Positions 32,245 to 41,094 of a stretch of DNA of 64,000 nt are shown piece by piece. The stretch is from an uncultured Pelagibacteraceae bacterium (lineage in GTDB: Bacteria; Pseudomonadota; Alphaproteobacteria; Pelagibacterales; Pelagibacteraceae). How positions within the stretch are numbered: the stretch's first letter is position 1; each line of letters starts with the position of its first letter. The notes under the pieces are model-generated. The model saw only the letters and a program-made list of their open reading frames with translations. It did no database searches and had not been told where the DNA came from. A program made the position numbers and the translations under genes. The stretch lies in assembly GCA_902594405.1 (NCBI GenBank), contig CACJMB010000004.1, forward strand, positions 81,773 to 145,772. Reading direction: 5' to 3'.

Positions 32245-32301
32245 AAGAGCAGTGAGAATTAGTCCAACTAAATTTATCTCACTGCTCTTTTTTATTTTTT
32301 C
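32245..32301 (+). terminator. Terminator-like hairpin that covers the tctB start codon
   Basis: A perfect 13-base stem AAGAGCAGTGAGA (32245-32257) / TCTCACTGCTCTT (32277-32289) with a 19-base loop is followed by TTTTTATTTTTT. This is a good intrinsic terminator, placed after tctC, yet the tctB GTG start (32252-32254) lies in its left arm and the T-run is coding. It should both limit read-through and hide the tctB start in the mRNA. Confidence 0.82.
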
Positions 32302-32722
32302 AGTTTTTTATTTATATACAGCACATCAAATAGTGGTTTTTACTTTTGATGAGAATGCTCCATTTAATGCAAGAACATTCCCAATCTATTTAGGTTGGGC
32401 AGGAATTTTAATTTCAGGATTAATTATAATTTTACCTGAAAAAATAAAAATTGAGGTAAACCATAAACATCTTGATTACAAAAGTATTATATATTTAATT
32501 TTAATTTCAATAATTTATGGAGCAGTAATTTTAAAAATTGGATATTTTTTATCGACTTCTTTATTTCTGATTGCTTCTTATTATTTTTTGGGTGAAAGAA
32601 GATGGTTATGGATGTTTTTACTTTCATTTCCTTTTGTGGCAATTTTCATGTTTTTACTACATGGAGTTCTTAATATTTATTTAAGAGATCCACTTTTACA
32701 ATATTTAGGAATTATTGGATGA
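32252..32722 (+). CDS. tctB: Tripartite tricarboxylate transporter small membrane subunit (TctB)
   Basis: A 156-residue protein with four likely membrane segments, matching TctB in size, layout and position between tctC and tctA. The N-terminal segment ends with YLYTAHQIV, and TFPIYLGWAGILISGLIIIL resembles the P-x-x-x-x-x-x-x-x-x-G region of TctB. Start is GTG, 34 bases after tctC, with GGAAGAG just before it. The start and first codons are part of a terminator-like hairpin. ATGA-type overlap of 4 bases with tctA. Confidence 0.87.
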   Translation: MRISPTKFISLLFFIFSVFYLYTAHQIVVFTFDENAPFNARTFPIYLGWAGILISGLIIILPEKIKIEVNHKHLDYKSIIYLILISIIYGAVILKIGYFLSTSLFLIASYYFLGERRWLWMFLLSFPFVAIFMFLLHGVLNIYLRDPLLQYLGIIG

Positions 32723-34215
32723 TCGAAGGAATTTTAATTGGTTTAAATACAGCTTTATCACTTCAAAATATAATTATTGTTATGATTGGGTGTTTTGCCG
32801 GAACAATAATTGGAATGCTCCCTGGATTAGGTCCAATGACTGCAATTGCTTTAATGATACCAATTACATATGGTTTTGATCCAGCATCAGGTTTAATTTT
32901 AATGGCTGGTGTTTATTATGGAGCAGTTTTTGGTGGATCGACATCATCAATTTTATTAAATGCACCTGGAGTTCCAGGAACTGTAGCAACAGCTTTTGAT
33001 GGTTATCCTATGGCACAACAAGGTAAGGCTGGTAAAGCTTTAGCTATTGCAGCTTATAGTTCATTTGCAGGTGGAACAATTTCCGCAATATTTTTATTAA
33101 TTGCAGCACCAAGTTTATCTAAAATAAGTTTATCATTTAGATCTCCAGATTATTTTGCTTTAATGATGTTGGGTTTAACTGCTGTTTCAGCATTTTCTTC
33201 GAAAGGACAATTCTTAAAAGCAATGATGATGGTTGTTTTAGGTTTGATGTTAGCTTCAATTGGCCAAGATTCGTTATCAGATATTTCTAGATTTACTTTT
33301 GGAAACATGAATTTATCTGATGGAATTAGCTTTGTATTGATCGTGATGGCTACATTTGCAATGAGTGAAGCTTTAACAATTATATTTAGGGGTAAAGATC
33401 CAAATAGAGCAGCAAAACAAATTTCTTTAACTGAACTCGGTTCAATTAAAGTAAATAAAGAAGAAACTATTAAAATGGCTAAAACAATACCTCGTTCTTC
33501 TATTTTAGGTTTTTTAATTGGTGTTTTACCTGGTGCAGGAGCAACAATAGCATCTTTCTTAGCTTATGGAATGGAACGAAATTATGTGAGTGATGAAGAA
33601 AAAGAAAAATTTGGAAAAGGCAGTGTTCATGGTTTATCAGCCCCGGAGACTGCAAATAATGCTGCATGTTCTGGATCATTTGTACCATTATTAACGTTAG
33701 GTATTCCTGGTAGCGGAACAACAGCTGTGATGTTAGGAGCTCTATTAGGTTTTGGTATTCAACCTGGTCCTAGATTATACCAAACCAATCCCGAAATTTT
33801 CTGGTCAGTAATAATGTCGATGTATATCGGTATGGTTGTTCTATTAATTTTAAATTTACCTTTAATTCCTTACATAGCTCGTATTCTAGCAGTTCCAAGA
33901 AATTTTTTAATTCCACTAATTTTATTTTTTTCAATTACAGGTATTTATTTAATGTCATTTAATAATTTTGATATTTATTTAATGATTGGTATAGCAGTGG
34001 TGGCTACTTTCTTGCGCTTATACGAATTTCCTATGCCTCCTTTAATCCTCGCCTTTGTACTTGGAAAGTTAATAGAGGAAAACTTAAGGAGATCATTATT
34101 GATTAGTGATGGGTCCTTCAGTTTTTTATGGGATAGGCCTTTAACTCTAATTATTCTATTGATTACAATTGGGATCGTTGGTTGGCAAATTTACAGATCT
34201 TTAATAAGAAAATAA
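32719..34215 (+). CDS. tctA: Tripartite tricarboxylate transporter large membrane subunit (TctA)
   Basis: A 498-residue permease with about 11-12 membrane segments. The TctA motifs are strong: GTIIGMLPGLGPMTAIALMIPITYG near residue 27, AVFGGSTSSILLNAPGVPGTVATAFDGYPMA near 75, and the repeated second-half loop GVLPGAGATIASFLAYG with SAPETANNAACSGSFVPLLTLGIPGSGTTAVMLGAL. It carries the substrate with proton or sodium coupling after delivery by TctC. Ends tail-to-tail with the DMT-type exporter gene with no gap. Confidence 0.95.
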   Translation: MIEGILIGLNTALSLQNIIIVMIGCFAGTIIGMLPGLGPMTAIALMIPITYGFDPASGLILMAGVYYGAVFGGSTSSILLNAPGVPGTVATAFDGYPMAQQGKAGKALAIAAYSSFAGGTISAIFLLIAAPSLSKISLSFRSPDYFALMMLGLTAVSAFSSKGQFLKAMMMVVLGLMLASIGQDSLSDISRFTFGNMNLSDGISFVLIVMATFAMSEALTIIFRGKDPNRAAKQISLTELGSIKVNKEETIKMAKTIPRSSILGFLIGVLPGAGATIASFLAYGMERNYVSDEEKEKFGKGSVHGLSAPETANNAACSGSFVPLLTLGIPGSGTTAVMLGALLGFGIQPGPRLYQTNPEIFWSVIMSMYIGMVVLLILNLPLIPYIARILAVPRNFLIPLILFFSITGIYLMSFNNFDIYLMIGIAVVATFLRLYEFPMPPLILAFVLGKLIEENLRRSLLISDGSFSFLWDRPLTLIILLITIGIVGWQIYRSLIRK

Positions 34216-35106
34216 TTAAGATTTTATATCTATACGCTTTCTAATAATTTCTTTATCAAGTTTCATTTCACGATAAGACATGATTAAAACACCTAAAAAT
34301 ATAACACTAGCACCAATCCAAGTGAAGAGATCAGGTGTTTCACTAAAAACATAATATCCAATTAAAGAAGCAAACACTAAACTTAGAAATGAGTATGGTT
34401 GTGTCATACTAACATCTACTAATTTGTATGCGTGATTAATACAAAGATGCAACAATGTACCAAATAAACCTGCAAAAAATAAATAAATCAAAGTTTGAAA
34501 ACTAGGTGTTTGCCAATAAAACAACGCAATAATGAAACTAAAAATTGTCATATACGTGTATCCATAAGATAAAATCGTAATCGAACTATCATCTTTTGCG
34601 ATAGTTTTTGTAATTATAATGACTATTGACCACATAAAAGACGATGCCAGTGCCATATAAACTCCAAGAGAGATTTCAATTATTCCTGGTCTTAAAATTA
34701 TTAACATTCCAATAAATCCTAAAACTAGTGCAAAACTTCTATATATGTAAATTTTTTCTCCCAAAAACAAAACTGCCAATATTGTTACTATAAAAGGAAC
34801 CACAAAAGATATAGCTGTAGCTTTTTCAATTGGCATCATTACTAAAGCTGAGAAATATAATAACATTGAAGGTAAGTTTAAAACCGCTCTTAAAAAATGT
34901 TTTTTATGATGATTAGTTTTAAAAACTGCAAATTTAGATTTTAGCATATAGGGAAAAATAATTAGGAAACCAAATAAAAATCTAAAAAACCCTGCAACAT
35001 AAACATTAACTTCTTCTTGAGCTAACTTTAAAAAAGTTAACATTAGTGTTCCACAAAAAACTGAGATTATAATTAAAAAAATTGCTAATTTATTATTTGA
35101 AATCAA
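34216..35106 (-). CDS. DMT superfamily (EamA) transporter
   Basis: A 296-residue membrane protein with ten likely membrane helices in two EamA halves (FFRFLFGFLIIFPYML and ALVLGFIGMLIILRPG in the first, SLVFASLIGYYVFSETPDLFTWIGASVIFLGVLIM in the second). The P-F-I / L-x-E-K-I-Y pattern is usual for drug/metabolite exporters of this family. No substrate can be read. Its start overlaps the end of the glycosyltransferase gene by 4 bases, so both are in one leftward operon with the thioredoxin-like gene. Confidence 0.9.
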   Translation of the reverse strand: MISNNKLAIFLIIISVFCGTLMLTFLKLAQEEVNVYVAGFFRFLFGFLIIFPYMLKSKFAVFKTNHHKKHFLRAVLNLPSMLLYFSALVMMPIEKATAISFVVPFIVTILAVLFLGEKIYIYRSFALVLGFIGMLIILRPGIIEISLGVYMALASSFMWSIVIIITKTIAKDDSSITILSYGYTYMTIFSFIIALFYWQTPSFQTLIYLFFAGLFGTLLHLCINHAYKLVDVSMTQPYSFLSLVFASLIGYYVFSETPDLFTWIGASVIFLGVLIMSYREMKLDKEIIRKRIDIKS

Positions 35107-36185
35107 TTTAGTATCTTTTTGTATTCTTCAATTATTTTTGACCATTGAAATTTATTCACAAATTCTTTCGCATTTTTCCCAAGCTGTAAATATTTTTTAT
35201 TTTCCAATATTGAATTAATAGAAGAATAAATGTCATCAAGATTATTTCCATCACATATCAGACCAGTCTTTTCATGATCAATTGCATCTGCGGCACCACC
35301 ATCTTTACCACCAATTGAGGGAATACCGTATTGTGCAGCTTCAACATACGCAATACCAAAACCTTCAACTGATTTTTTATGGATTATGGATGGCATTACA
35401 AAGATATTTGATTTTGAAACTAAAGCATTTTTTAAATCATTACTAATATCTTTAAAAAACATAACTTGTGCTTCAAGATCTAGCTCTTTTACTAAATTCT
35501 TAATATTTTCTTCCTCTTCTCCATATCCAACACAAATGTAAACAATGTCAGGATATATTTGTTTCAAATTTCTCAAAGCCATTATTATTTTTTCGTGATT
35601 TTTACGTTTATCAAATCTCGAAACTGTAATTAGTCTTGGATTTTTAACTTTAAGTATACTTTCAACTTTATCTAAAGTTTTTTTATTTAATTCTTCAGCA
35701 GGATCCACACCTGGATTTATGACAATTACTTTATTTTCATTAACACCAAGTTCTATTGCTAGATTTTTTGTAAACTGAGAATTTGCTATAACTTTTTCAA
35801 CATTATTTAAAACGCTAACTACTCTTTTATTTTGACTAGAACCTTTAGGATGGTTGATTTCTTTACTATGAATCAAACAGTATTTTTTCTTAGAAGTTTT
35901 AATAAGTTCTAAACTTTTCCAATGATCGGCAATAACACCATCTATTTTATTTTCTTTGATATACTCATTAATTAACTGTGCTTTTCTATATTTTCTAAGT
36001 AGTTTAATTCCACCAACTCTTTCGATAGAAAAAGAAGCTTGTTCATCAAAATCTTTGTGACCTTCTATATGATCTGCAAAAACTTTTATCATAAAGTTTT
36101 TAGATAGTTCTCTTGAAAGGCCCCACATTAAACTTTGCATGCCGCCAAGCTCAGGAGGGAATGATCTAGTTACAATTAGATACAT
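35103..36185 (-). CDS. Glycosyltransferase family 4 protein
   Basis: A 360-residue GT-B fold transferase. The N-terminal RSFPPELGGMQSLMWGLSREL resembles the glycine loop of GT4 enzymes; the C-terminal half has LITVSRFDKRKNHEKIIMAL and the donor-binding EGFGIAYVEAAQYGIPSIGGKDGGAADAI with the E-x7-E motif. It transfers a sugar from a nucleotide donor, probably to a lipid or cell-surface glycan. No signal peptide; cytoplasmic face of the membrane. One-base overlap with the upstream thioredoxin-like gene. Acceptor unknown. Confidence 0.9.
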   Translation of the reverse strand: MYLIVTRSFPPELGGMQSLMWGLSRELSKNFMIKVFADHIEGHKDFDEQASFSIERVGGIKLLRKYRKAQLINEYIKENKIDGVIADHWKSLELIKTSKKKYCLIHSKEINHPKGSSQNKRVVSVLNNVEKVIANSQFTKNLAIELGVNENKVIVINPGVDPAEELNKKTLDKVESILKVKNPRLITVSRFDKRKNHEKIIMALRNLKQIYPDIVYICVGYGEEEENIKNLVKELDLEAQVMFFKDISNDLKNALVSKSNIFVMPSIIHKKSVEGFGIAYVEAAQYGIPSIGGKDGGAADAIDHEKTGLICDGNNLDDIYSSINSILENKKYLQLGKNAKEFVNKFQWSKIIEEYKKILN

Positions 36186-36739
36186 TAATCATACTTCCAT
36201 TTAATACCACAGCCCGCACTCGGTATTTGATCTTCAGGACCTTTTCCAGTTTCAGCTATTTGTTTCATAGCTGTCAGCAGATCACTTTCTCCGTCTTTAA
36301 CTGGAATAAACTTTTTAAGTTCTCTTAATCGTCCTCTGTATTGAAGTTCTAGATTTTTATTGTAGCCAAAGAAATCTGGAGTACATACAGCATCATATGC
36401 TTTAGCAATTTCTTGAGTTTCGTCATGTAAGTAAGGAAAATTGAAATGATTTTCATTTGAAAACTTGATCATGTTATCAAACGAGTCGTCAGGATAATTA
36501 ACAAAGTCATTTGAGCAGATAGCAACTGAGTTGATACCAATTTTTTTCAATTCACTACAATCTTCAACTAATTCTTTTGTAATAGCTTTTACATATGGAC
36601 AATGATTGCAAATGAACATTATCAAGGTTCCATTTTCACCTTTGATATCATTTAAAGACAGAATTTTATTATCAGTAGATTTTAATTCAAATGGAATAGC
36701 TTTTTGACCAAAATCACATATTGGAGTTTGTATAGGCAT
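36185..36739 (-). CDS. Thioredoxin-like / AhpC-TSA family protein
   Basis: A 184-residue cytoplasmic protein of the redoxin fold. It has a CNHC motif at C44-C47 (MFICNHCPYV), where peroxiredoxins would show a single peroxidatic Cys, so a thiol-disulfide role is likely. VAICSNDFVNYPDDSFDNM and DETQEIAKAYDAVCTPDFFGYN with the cis-Pro (CTPDFF) are typical of the PRX-like/TlpA-like thioredoxin group often annotated as thioredoxin family protein. Heads the leftward operon; only 19 bases separate it from the divergent gamma-carbonic-anhydrase-type gene. Confidence 0.88.
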   Translation of the reverse strand: MPIQTPICDFGQKAIPFELKSTDNKILSLNDIKGENGTLIMFICNHCPYVKAITKELVEDCSELKKIGINSVAICSNDFVNYPDDSFDNMIKFSNENHFNFPYLHDETQEIAKAYDAVCTPDFFGYNKNLELQYRGRLRELKKFIPVKDGESDLLTAMKQIAETGKGPEDQIPSAGCGIKWKYD

Positions 36740-36758
36740 AATGTAAAATATATAGATT

Positions 36759-37271
36759 ATGTTTTATGATTTAAAAGATAAAAAACCAAAAAACTCTGGC
36801 GAAAATTGGGTAGCTCCTAATGCCACAATAATTGGAGATGTTACTTTAGAAAAAAATACAAGTATTTGGTTTAATGCAGTGCTTAGAGGAGATATTGAAA
36901 ATATTCATATTGGTGAAGGATCTAATGTACAAGATGGAAGCGTATTACACACAGATCCTGGATGTCCTTTAAAAGTAGGAAAAAATGTTACGGTTGGCCA
37001 TCTAGTTATGCTTCATGGATGTACCATTGGAGATAATAGTTTAATTGGTATTGGAGCTGTTATCTTAAATAAAGCTAACATTGGAAAGAATTGTATTATT
37101 GGAGCTAAAGCTTTGATAACAGAAAATAAAATCATACCAGATAACTCTTTGGTTGTCGGGTCACCAGGTAAAGTTATTAGAGAAGTTTCAGAGGAAGAAA
37201 AAAAAGCAGTATTTGAGAACACAAAACATTATCAAGACAACTGGAAAAAATATTCGAAATCAATTTTTTAA
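36759..37271 (+). CDS. Gamma-carbonic-anhydrase-like hexapeptide protein (YrdA/CaiE type)
   Basis: A 170-residue left-handed beta-helix protein built of hexapeptide repeats (IGDVTL, IGEGSN, VGKNVTVG, IGDNSLIG, IGKNCIIG). Putative zinc ligands are His in VLHTDPG and the two His in GHLVMLHGC, matching gamma-class carbonic anhydrase and YrdA. Trimeric in known relatives. Whether it hydrates CO2 is uncertain, as many YrdA proteins show no activity. Followed after 9 bases by the DUF1330 gene with a strong ribosome site (AAAGGAG). Confidence 0.9.
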   Translation: MFYDLKDKKPKNSGENWVAPNATIIGDVTLEKNTSIWFNAVLRGDIENIHIGEGSNVQDGSVLHTDPGCPLKVGKNVTVGHLVMLHGCTIGDNSLIGIGAVILNKANIGKNCIIGAKALITENKIIPDNSLVVGSPGKVIREVSEEEKKAVFENTKHYQDNWKKYSKSIF

Positions 37272-37280
37272 AGGAGATAA

Positions 37281-37571
37281 ATGCCAGCAGGCTACGTAAT
37301 AGCTCAATTAAAAGTAACTAATCCTGAAAATTATAAAGAATATGTTGAAAAGGTTACGCCACTCGTAAAAAAATTTGGTGGAGAATTTTTAGTAAGAGCT
37401 GGTGAATTTCAAATTTTTGATGGTGAAACAAATTTTCCTAGAATTATTATTCTTAAATTTCCTACATATGAAAAAGCATTAGAATGGTACAATTCTGAAG
37501 AATACAAACCAATAAAACAAATAAGATTAGATAATTCCGAAGGTACAAATATAATTATTAAAGGTATTTGA
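37281..37571 (+). CDS. DUF1330 family protein
   Basis: A 96-residue ferredoxin-like alpha/beta barrel protein. The pattern of DUF1330 is clear: opening GYVIAQLKVTNPENYKEYVEKV, the central GGEFLVRAGEF, and FPTYEKALEWYNSEEYKPIKQIR near the end. Members are small dimeric cytoplasmic proteins of uncertain role. Likely co-transcribed with the preceding gamma-carbonic-anhydrase-like gene (9-base gap, AAAGGAGATAA ribosome site). Convergent with the small membrane-protein gene after 13 bases. Confidence 0.88.
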   Translation: MPAGYVIAQLKVTNPENYKEYVEKVTPLVKKFGGEFLVRAGEFQIFDGETNFPRIIILKFPTYEKALEWYNSEEYKPIKQIRLDNSEGTNIIIKGI

Positions 37572-37584
37572 AAGAATAATTGGT

Positions 37585-37788
37585 TTAGTTAAATAATAGA
37601 TCATTCACCGAATAAATGATCAATCCAATAATTACTATAAATAAAATTAAGAAAGATAATTGCCCACTTAACTTAGATTTAATTTTGGTTTTACCCTCTT
37701 TAAATTTTTTAAAATGAATACTCCCAAATCTCATTACAGCTAATCCTAAAATTATAAGAAATGCTGTAAATATATATCCAGTAACCAT
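37585..37788 (-). CDS. Small two-helix membrane protein, unknown
   Basis: A 67-residue protein with two hydrophobic segments (about 5-22 and 45-63) joined by a basic loop of about 22 residues (KKFKEGKTKIKSK), giving a hairpin with the loop in the cytoplasm. No family is recognised. It directly follows the flavin-reductase-like gene at 37789 (zero-base gap, TAG/ATG adjoining), so it is probably translated with it. The codon use is ordinary for the region. Confidence 0.6.
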   Translation of the reverse strand: MVTGYIFTAFLIILGLAVMRFGSIHFKKFKEGKTKIKSKLSGQLSFLILFIVIIGLIIYSVNDLLFN

Positions 37789-38394
37789 CTATGGAACTAA
37801 CCAGGTATCTTTTTTATTTTCTAAATTAAACTTTGCTCTTCGATGGCCTTTAGCTGCTAAATAAAGCCATTCTATAGATTTAATTTTGCACTGAATAACA
37901 GTAAAGTTTTTATAACCCTCTTCGCTTTGTTCTTTGGTATAATCAAAATTATCTAATTCTGGTTTTAGACCGGACGTTGGTAGATCTGACTCAGTTCCTG
38001 GACCATTATCAACTAAATAACATTTTCTACTAATATGTTGGGTTTTAGACCAAGATTCTTTTGTTACATCATTATTGTGATTAACCGTACATTCAACTTT
38101 CAATCTAACCTGTATTTTTTCATCTTTATCGTAAAATAACATTGCTGCATTTTTATTTGCTTTTAACTTTTCAATTTTATCTGATCGTATATCACTATGA
38201 TATTGGACAAGATTATTTGATTGATCAGATTTTCTTAAGACTACAATTCTTCCATCAAAATCTGATTGATCACCACAAATAAATACCGGTATTCTAAAAG
38301 GAGAACCTCTGTCTTTAACAGCATTATTCAGCATTGACCAAATTTTCTTTTTGATCTCTGCAAAGTCCTCGTAATAAGGAACTGTATCCGTCAC
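37789..38394 (-). CDS. Pyridoxamine 5'-phosphate oxidase-like FMN-binding protein
   Basis: A 201-residue split-barrel flavoprotein. RIVVLRKSDQSNNLVQYHSDIRSDKIEKLKANKNAAMLFYD has the FMN-phosphate and dimer-interface pattern of the PNPOx family (the Alr4036-like group with a C-terminal IEWLYLAAKGHRRAKF segment close to the PNPOx C-terminal R-x-x-R). True PdxH usually has a more extended RL-P-DR tail, so a general FMN-dependent oxidoreductase is as likely as vitamin B6 synthesis. It lies 5 bases after the hydroxyacid dehydrogenase gene at 38400, in the same leftward operon. Confidence 0.82.
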   Translation of the reverse strand: MTDTVPYYEDFAEIKKKIWSMLNNAVKDRGSPFRIPVFICGDQSDFDGRIVVLRKSDQSNNLVQYHSDIRSDKIEKLKANKNAAMLFYDKDEKIQVRLKVECTVNHNNDVTKESWSKTQHISRKCYLVDNGPGTESDLPTSGLKPELDNFDYTKEQSEEGYKNFTVIQCKIKSIEWLYLAAKGHRRAKFNLENKKDTWLVP

Positions 38395-38399
38395 AAATA

Positions 38400-39275
38400 T
38401 TATTTTTTCTTTTTTAATCTAGCAATCAAACCTGAGCTATCCCAACGATTTCCACCCATTTCTTGAACCTCAGCATAATAACCATCAATAATTTCTGTTA
38501 TAGGCACAGGTGAACCATTTTTTTTTGCTTCCTCGATTGCAATTTTTAGATCTTTTCTCATCCAATCAATAGCAAAACCATAATCAAACTTATCATCAGT
38601 CATAGTTCGGTATCTATTTTCCATTTGCCAAGATTGTGCCGCACCTTTAGATATTGTTTCCATAACTTTATCCATATCTAAACCTGCGTTTATTCCAAAA
38701 TTAATTGCTTCAGATAAACCTTGGACTGTTCCAGCAATACACATTTGGTTCATCATCTTTGTTAACTGACCACTTCCACAAGGACCAATTAATTTTACTT
38801 TTTTACTATAACAATCAATTACAGGTTCAGCCTTTTTAAACACTTCTTCATCGCCACCAACCATTACTGTTAGTATTCCACCTTCAGCGCCAGCTTGTCC
38901 ACCTGAAATAGGGGCATCTAAAAAACTAAATCCTTTATCATTTGCTTTTTTATTTAATTCTCTTGATACTTCTGCAGATACAGTTGAGTTATCAATAAAA
39001 ATAGACCCAGCTTTTGCTGTGTTAAATAATCCATTTTCTCCAGTTGCAACTTCTCTTAAATCATCATCATTACCAACACATGTGAAAATAAAATCGGCAC
39101 CATCTGCAGCCTCCGCAGGTGTATTGGCCATTTTACCTTTATATTCACCAATCCATTTTTCAGCTTTAGATTTAGTTCTATTAAAAACAGTTACATTGTG
39201 TCCGGCTTTTGATATATATCCAGCCATTGGGTAGCCCATAACCCCAAGACCTATGAAAGCAACATTACAAGTCAT
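38400..39275 (-). CDS. 3-hydroxyisobutyrate dehydrogenase-like beta-hydroxyacid dehydrogenase
   Basis: NAD(P)-dependent beta-hydroxyacid dehydrogenase, 291 residues. Motifs: AFIGLGVMGYPMAGYI at the N-terminus (dinucleotide), DAPISGGQAGAEGGILTVMVGG near 120-141 (substrate), and the catalytic K173 in GSGQLTKMMNQM. Candidates are 3-hydroxyisobutyrate, tartronate semialdehyde (GarR/GlxR) or related substrates; sequence by eye does not separate them. Divergent from the MFS gene by 11 bases. Confidence 0.9.
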   Translation of the reverse strand: MTCNVAFIGLGVMGYPMAGYISKAGHNVTVFNRTKSKAEKWIGEYKGKMANTPAEAADGADFIFTCVGNDDDLREVATGENGLFNTAKAGSIFIDNSTVSAEVSRELNKKANDKGFSFLDAPISGGQAGAEGGILTVMVGGDEEVFKKAEPVIDCYSKKVKLIGPCGSGQLTKMMNQMCIAGTVQGLSEAINFGINAGLDMDKVMETISKGAAQSWQMENRYRTMTDDKFDYGFAIDWMRKDLKIAIEEAKKNGSPVPITEIIDGYYAEVQEMGGNRWDSSGLIARLKKKK

Positions 39276-39286
39276 AATTTTTTTCT

Positions 39287-40492
39287 ATGTTTAAAAGTTT
39301 AAGTTTAAAAGTAATTGTATTTGGTTTTATTTTTACATTTTTTTCAAGTTTTGGACAGAGTTTTTTTCTTGGCCTATTTAATTCTAGTATTAGAGACGCC
39401 TTATCAATTACACATGGACAATTTGGCTCAATTTATGCATCAGCCACTTTACTAAGTAGTATTGTTTTAGTTTGGATTGGAAAAAAAATTGACGATGTAA
39501 ACATATTAAAGTTTGCTTCTTATGTAATTATTTTTCTATCTGCTTCTTGTTTTATATTTTCAAAAATTTCATCAGTTATTTTTTTATTTGTAGGAATTTT
39601 TTTAATGCGTCTAGCTGGACAAGGATTATCAAGTCACACAGCAACAACAACCATATCTCGTTTTTTTGAAAAAAATAGAGGAAGAGCTTTAAGCACAGGT
39701 TGGTTAGGTTTGTCATTAGCTGAATTTATAATGCCAGTTTTAATTGTTTTTTTATTAACTTTTATAGAATGGAGAGATATTTGGGTTTCAATATCTATTT
39801 TAGTTATACTTGTTTTACCTGTTGCAACTTTTCTTTTAGTTAAAGATGTTAAGCTTGATACCAGAGAAGAATCCAAAATAGAAGAGATCAATAGAGAAAT
39901 TAAACAGTGGAAAAGAATAGAAGTTTTGAAAGATTATAGATTTTATATCATTTGTATGACTATGTTAGCAATGCCATGGATTGCAACAGGATCTTTTGTT
40001 TATCAATCTTTTATATCTTCTTCAAAAGACTGGGGACCTTATGTAATTGCACAATCATTTATGGCTTACTCTATTTTATCGGTGATTACTCTTTTTATAT
40101 CTGGTTTTTTAATTGATAAATTTTCAAGTAGAAAATTATTAATATATATGAACATCCCACTTCTTTTTGGTACTGTAGTTCTTTATTATTTTAATGCACC
40201 ACTTTCATCTTTTGTATTTTTTGGTTTAGTGGGGGTGACAAATGGTTTGGCAAACGTACTTGGTTCCTCAACTTGGGCTGAGATTTATGGTGTTAAATAT
40301 ATTGGGTCCATAAAAGCCTTAACAACGGCATTGATGGTATTTTCAACAGCATTTGGTACGGCTCTATTTGGTTTTCTGATTGATATTGGCTTTTCAATTG
40401 AACAGATAGCCGTTGTTTCAGGAACTTATATCTTTGGTTCAATTATTCTTCTTTATTTAGTTAAAAATAAGCTAAATCCGAATTATTTATAA
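39287..40492 (+). CDS. Major facilitator superfamily transporter
   Basis: A 401-residue protein with about twelve membrane helices and a central cytoplasmic loop rich in charge (REESKIEEINREIKQW, about residues 194-210). Helix 4-5 region RLAGQGLSSHTATTTISRFFEKNRGRALSTGWLG resembles monocarboxylate- or oxalate-formate-type MFS carriers. It starts with ATG at 39287, only 11 bases from the divergent dehydrogenase start, which suggests that both handle the same hydroxyacid or its precursor. Substrate not known. Confidence 0.87.
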   Translation: MFKSLSLKVIVFGFIFTFFSSFGQSFFLGLFNSSIRDALSITHGQFGSIYASATLLSSIVLVWIGKKIDDVNILKFASYVIIFLSASCFIFSKISSVIFLFVGIFLMRLAGQGLSSHTATTTISRFFEKNRGRALSTGWLGLSLAEFIMPVLIVFLLTFIEWRDIWVSISILVILVLPVATFLLVKDVKLDTREESKIEEINREIKQWKRIEVLKDYRFYIICMTMLAMPWIATGSFVYQSFISSSKDWGPYVIAQSFMAYSILSVITLFISGFLIDKFSSRKLLIYMNIPLLFGTVVLYYFNAPLSSFVFFGLVGVTNGLANVLGSSTWAEIYGVKYIGSIKALTTALMVFSTAFGTALFGFLIDIGFSIEQIAVVSGTYIFGSIILLYLVKNKLNPNYL

Positions 40493-40535
40493 AATAGCTC
40501 TTGATTTTTAAAGACTCACTGTGTAGATACTCCGC

Positions 40536-41072
40536 ATGGCTAGAGTTACTGTAGAAGACTGTATAGATAAAGTAGAGAGTCCTTACGAATTAGTACTTGT
40601 TGCTAAAGAAAGAGCTACTCAACTTAATGCAGGAATAGAACCAACAATTGACAGAGATAACGATAAAAATACGGTTATTTCATTAAGAGAAATTGCAGAA
40701 GAAAAAATTAAAGTTTCAGATTTAACTGATAGCGCCGTTTACAAACTTAGAAAACATGTTGAGCAAGTTGACGATACTTCTGAGGACGATGAAGATATAG
40801 GTGATGATTTTGAGAACCTATATAAAGGTGAAATTTCAAAAAGTGGTACTCCAATTTTACCATCTAAAAGAGCAAGAAAAACTCCAGAAAAAATTCAAGT
40901 AACAAAAGAAGATTTGGCTGAGCTATCTGAAACAGCTACAGCAGAAGTTGATAATTCAGTAGGAGAAGAAACGATGAATGAGCAAGGAGAAGTTTCTTTA
41001 GATGAAGTGTCAGAATCAGAAAATCAAGAAGCAGACGTATCTTCAGACGACACTGAAGCTTCAAACTCTTAA
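40536..41072 (+). CDS. rpoZ: RNA polymerase omega subunit with long acidic C-terminal tail
   Basis: Omega subunit that helps fold and hold the beta' subunit. Residues 1-75 match RpoZ: MARVTVEDCIDKVESPYELVLVAKERATQL, then ISLREIAEEKI. Usual omega proteins end near residue 90-130; this one is 178 residues long, and the rest is mostly Glu, Asp, Ser and Thr (tail about residues 90-178), with no fold expected, plus one short basic patch (PSKRARKTPEK). The tail could be disordered and contact nucleoid or sigma proteins. Followed after 22 bases by dusA. Confidence 0.92.
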   Translation: MARVTVEDCIDKVESPYELVLVAKERATQLNAGIEPTIDRDNDKNTVISLREIAEEKIKVSDLTDSAVYKLRKHVEQVDDTSEDDEDIGDDFENLYKGEISKSGTPILPSKRARKTPEKIQVTKEDLAELSETATAEVDNSVGEETMNEQGEVSLDEVSESENQEADVSSDDTEASNS

Positions 41073-41094
41073 AAAAATAATATAAAGTTATATC

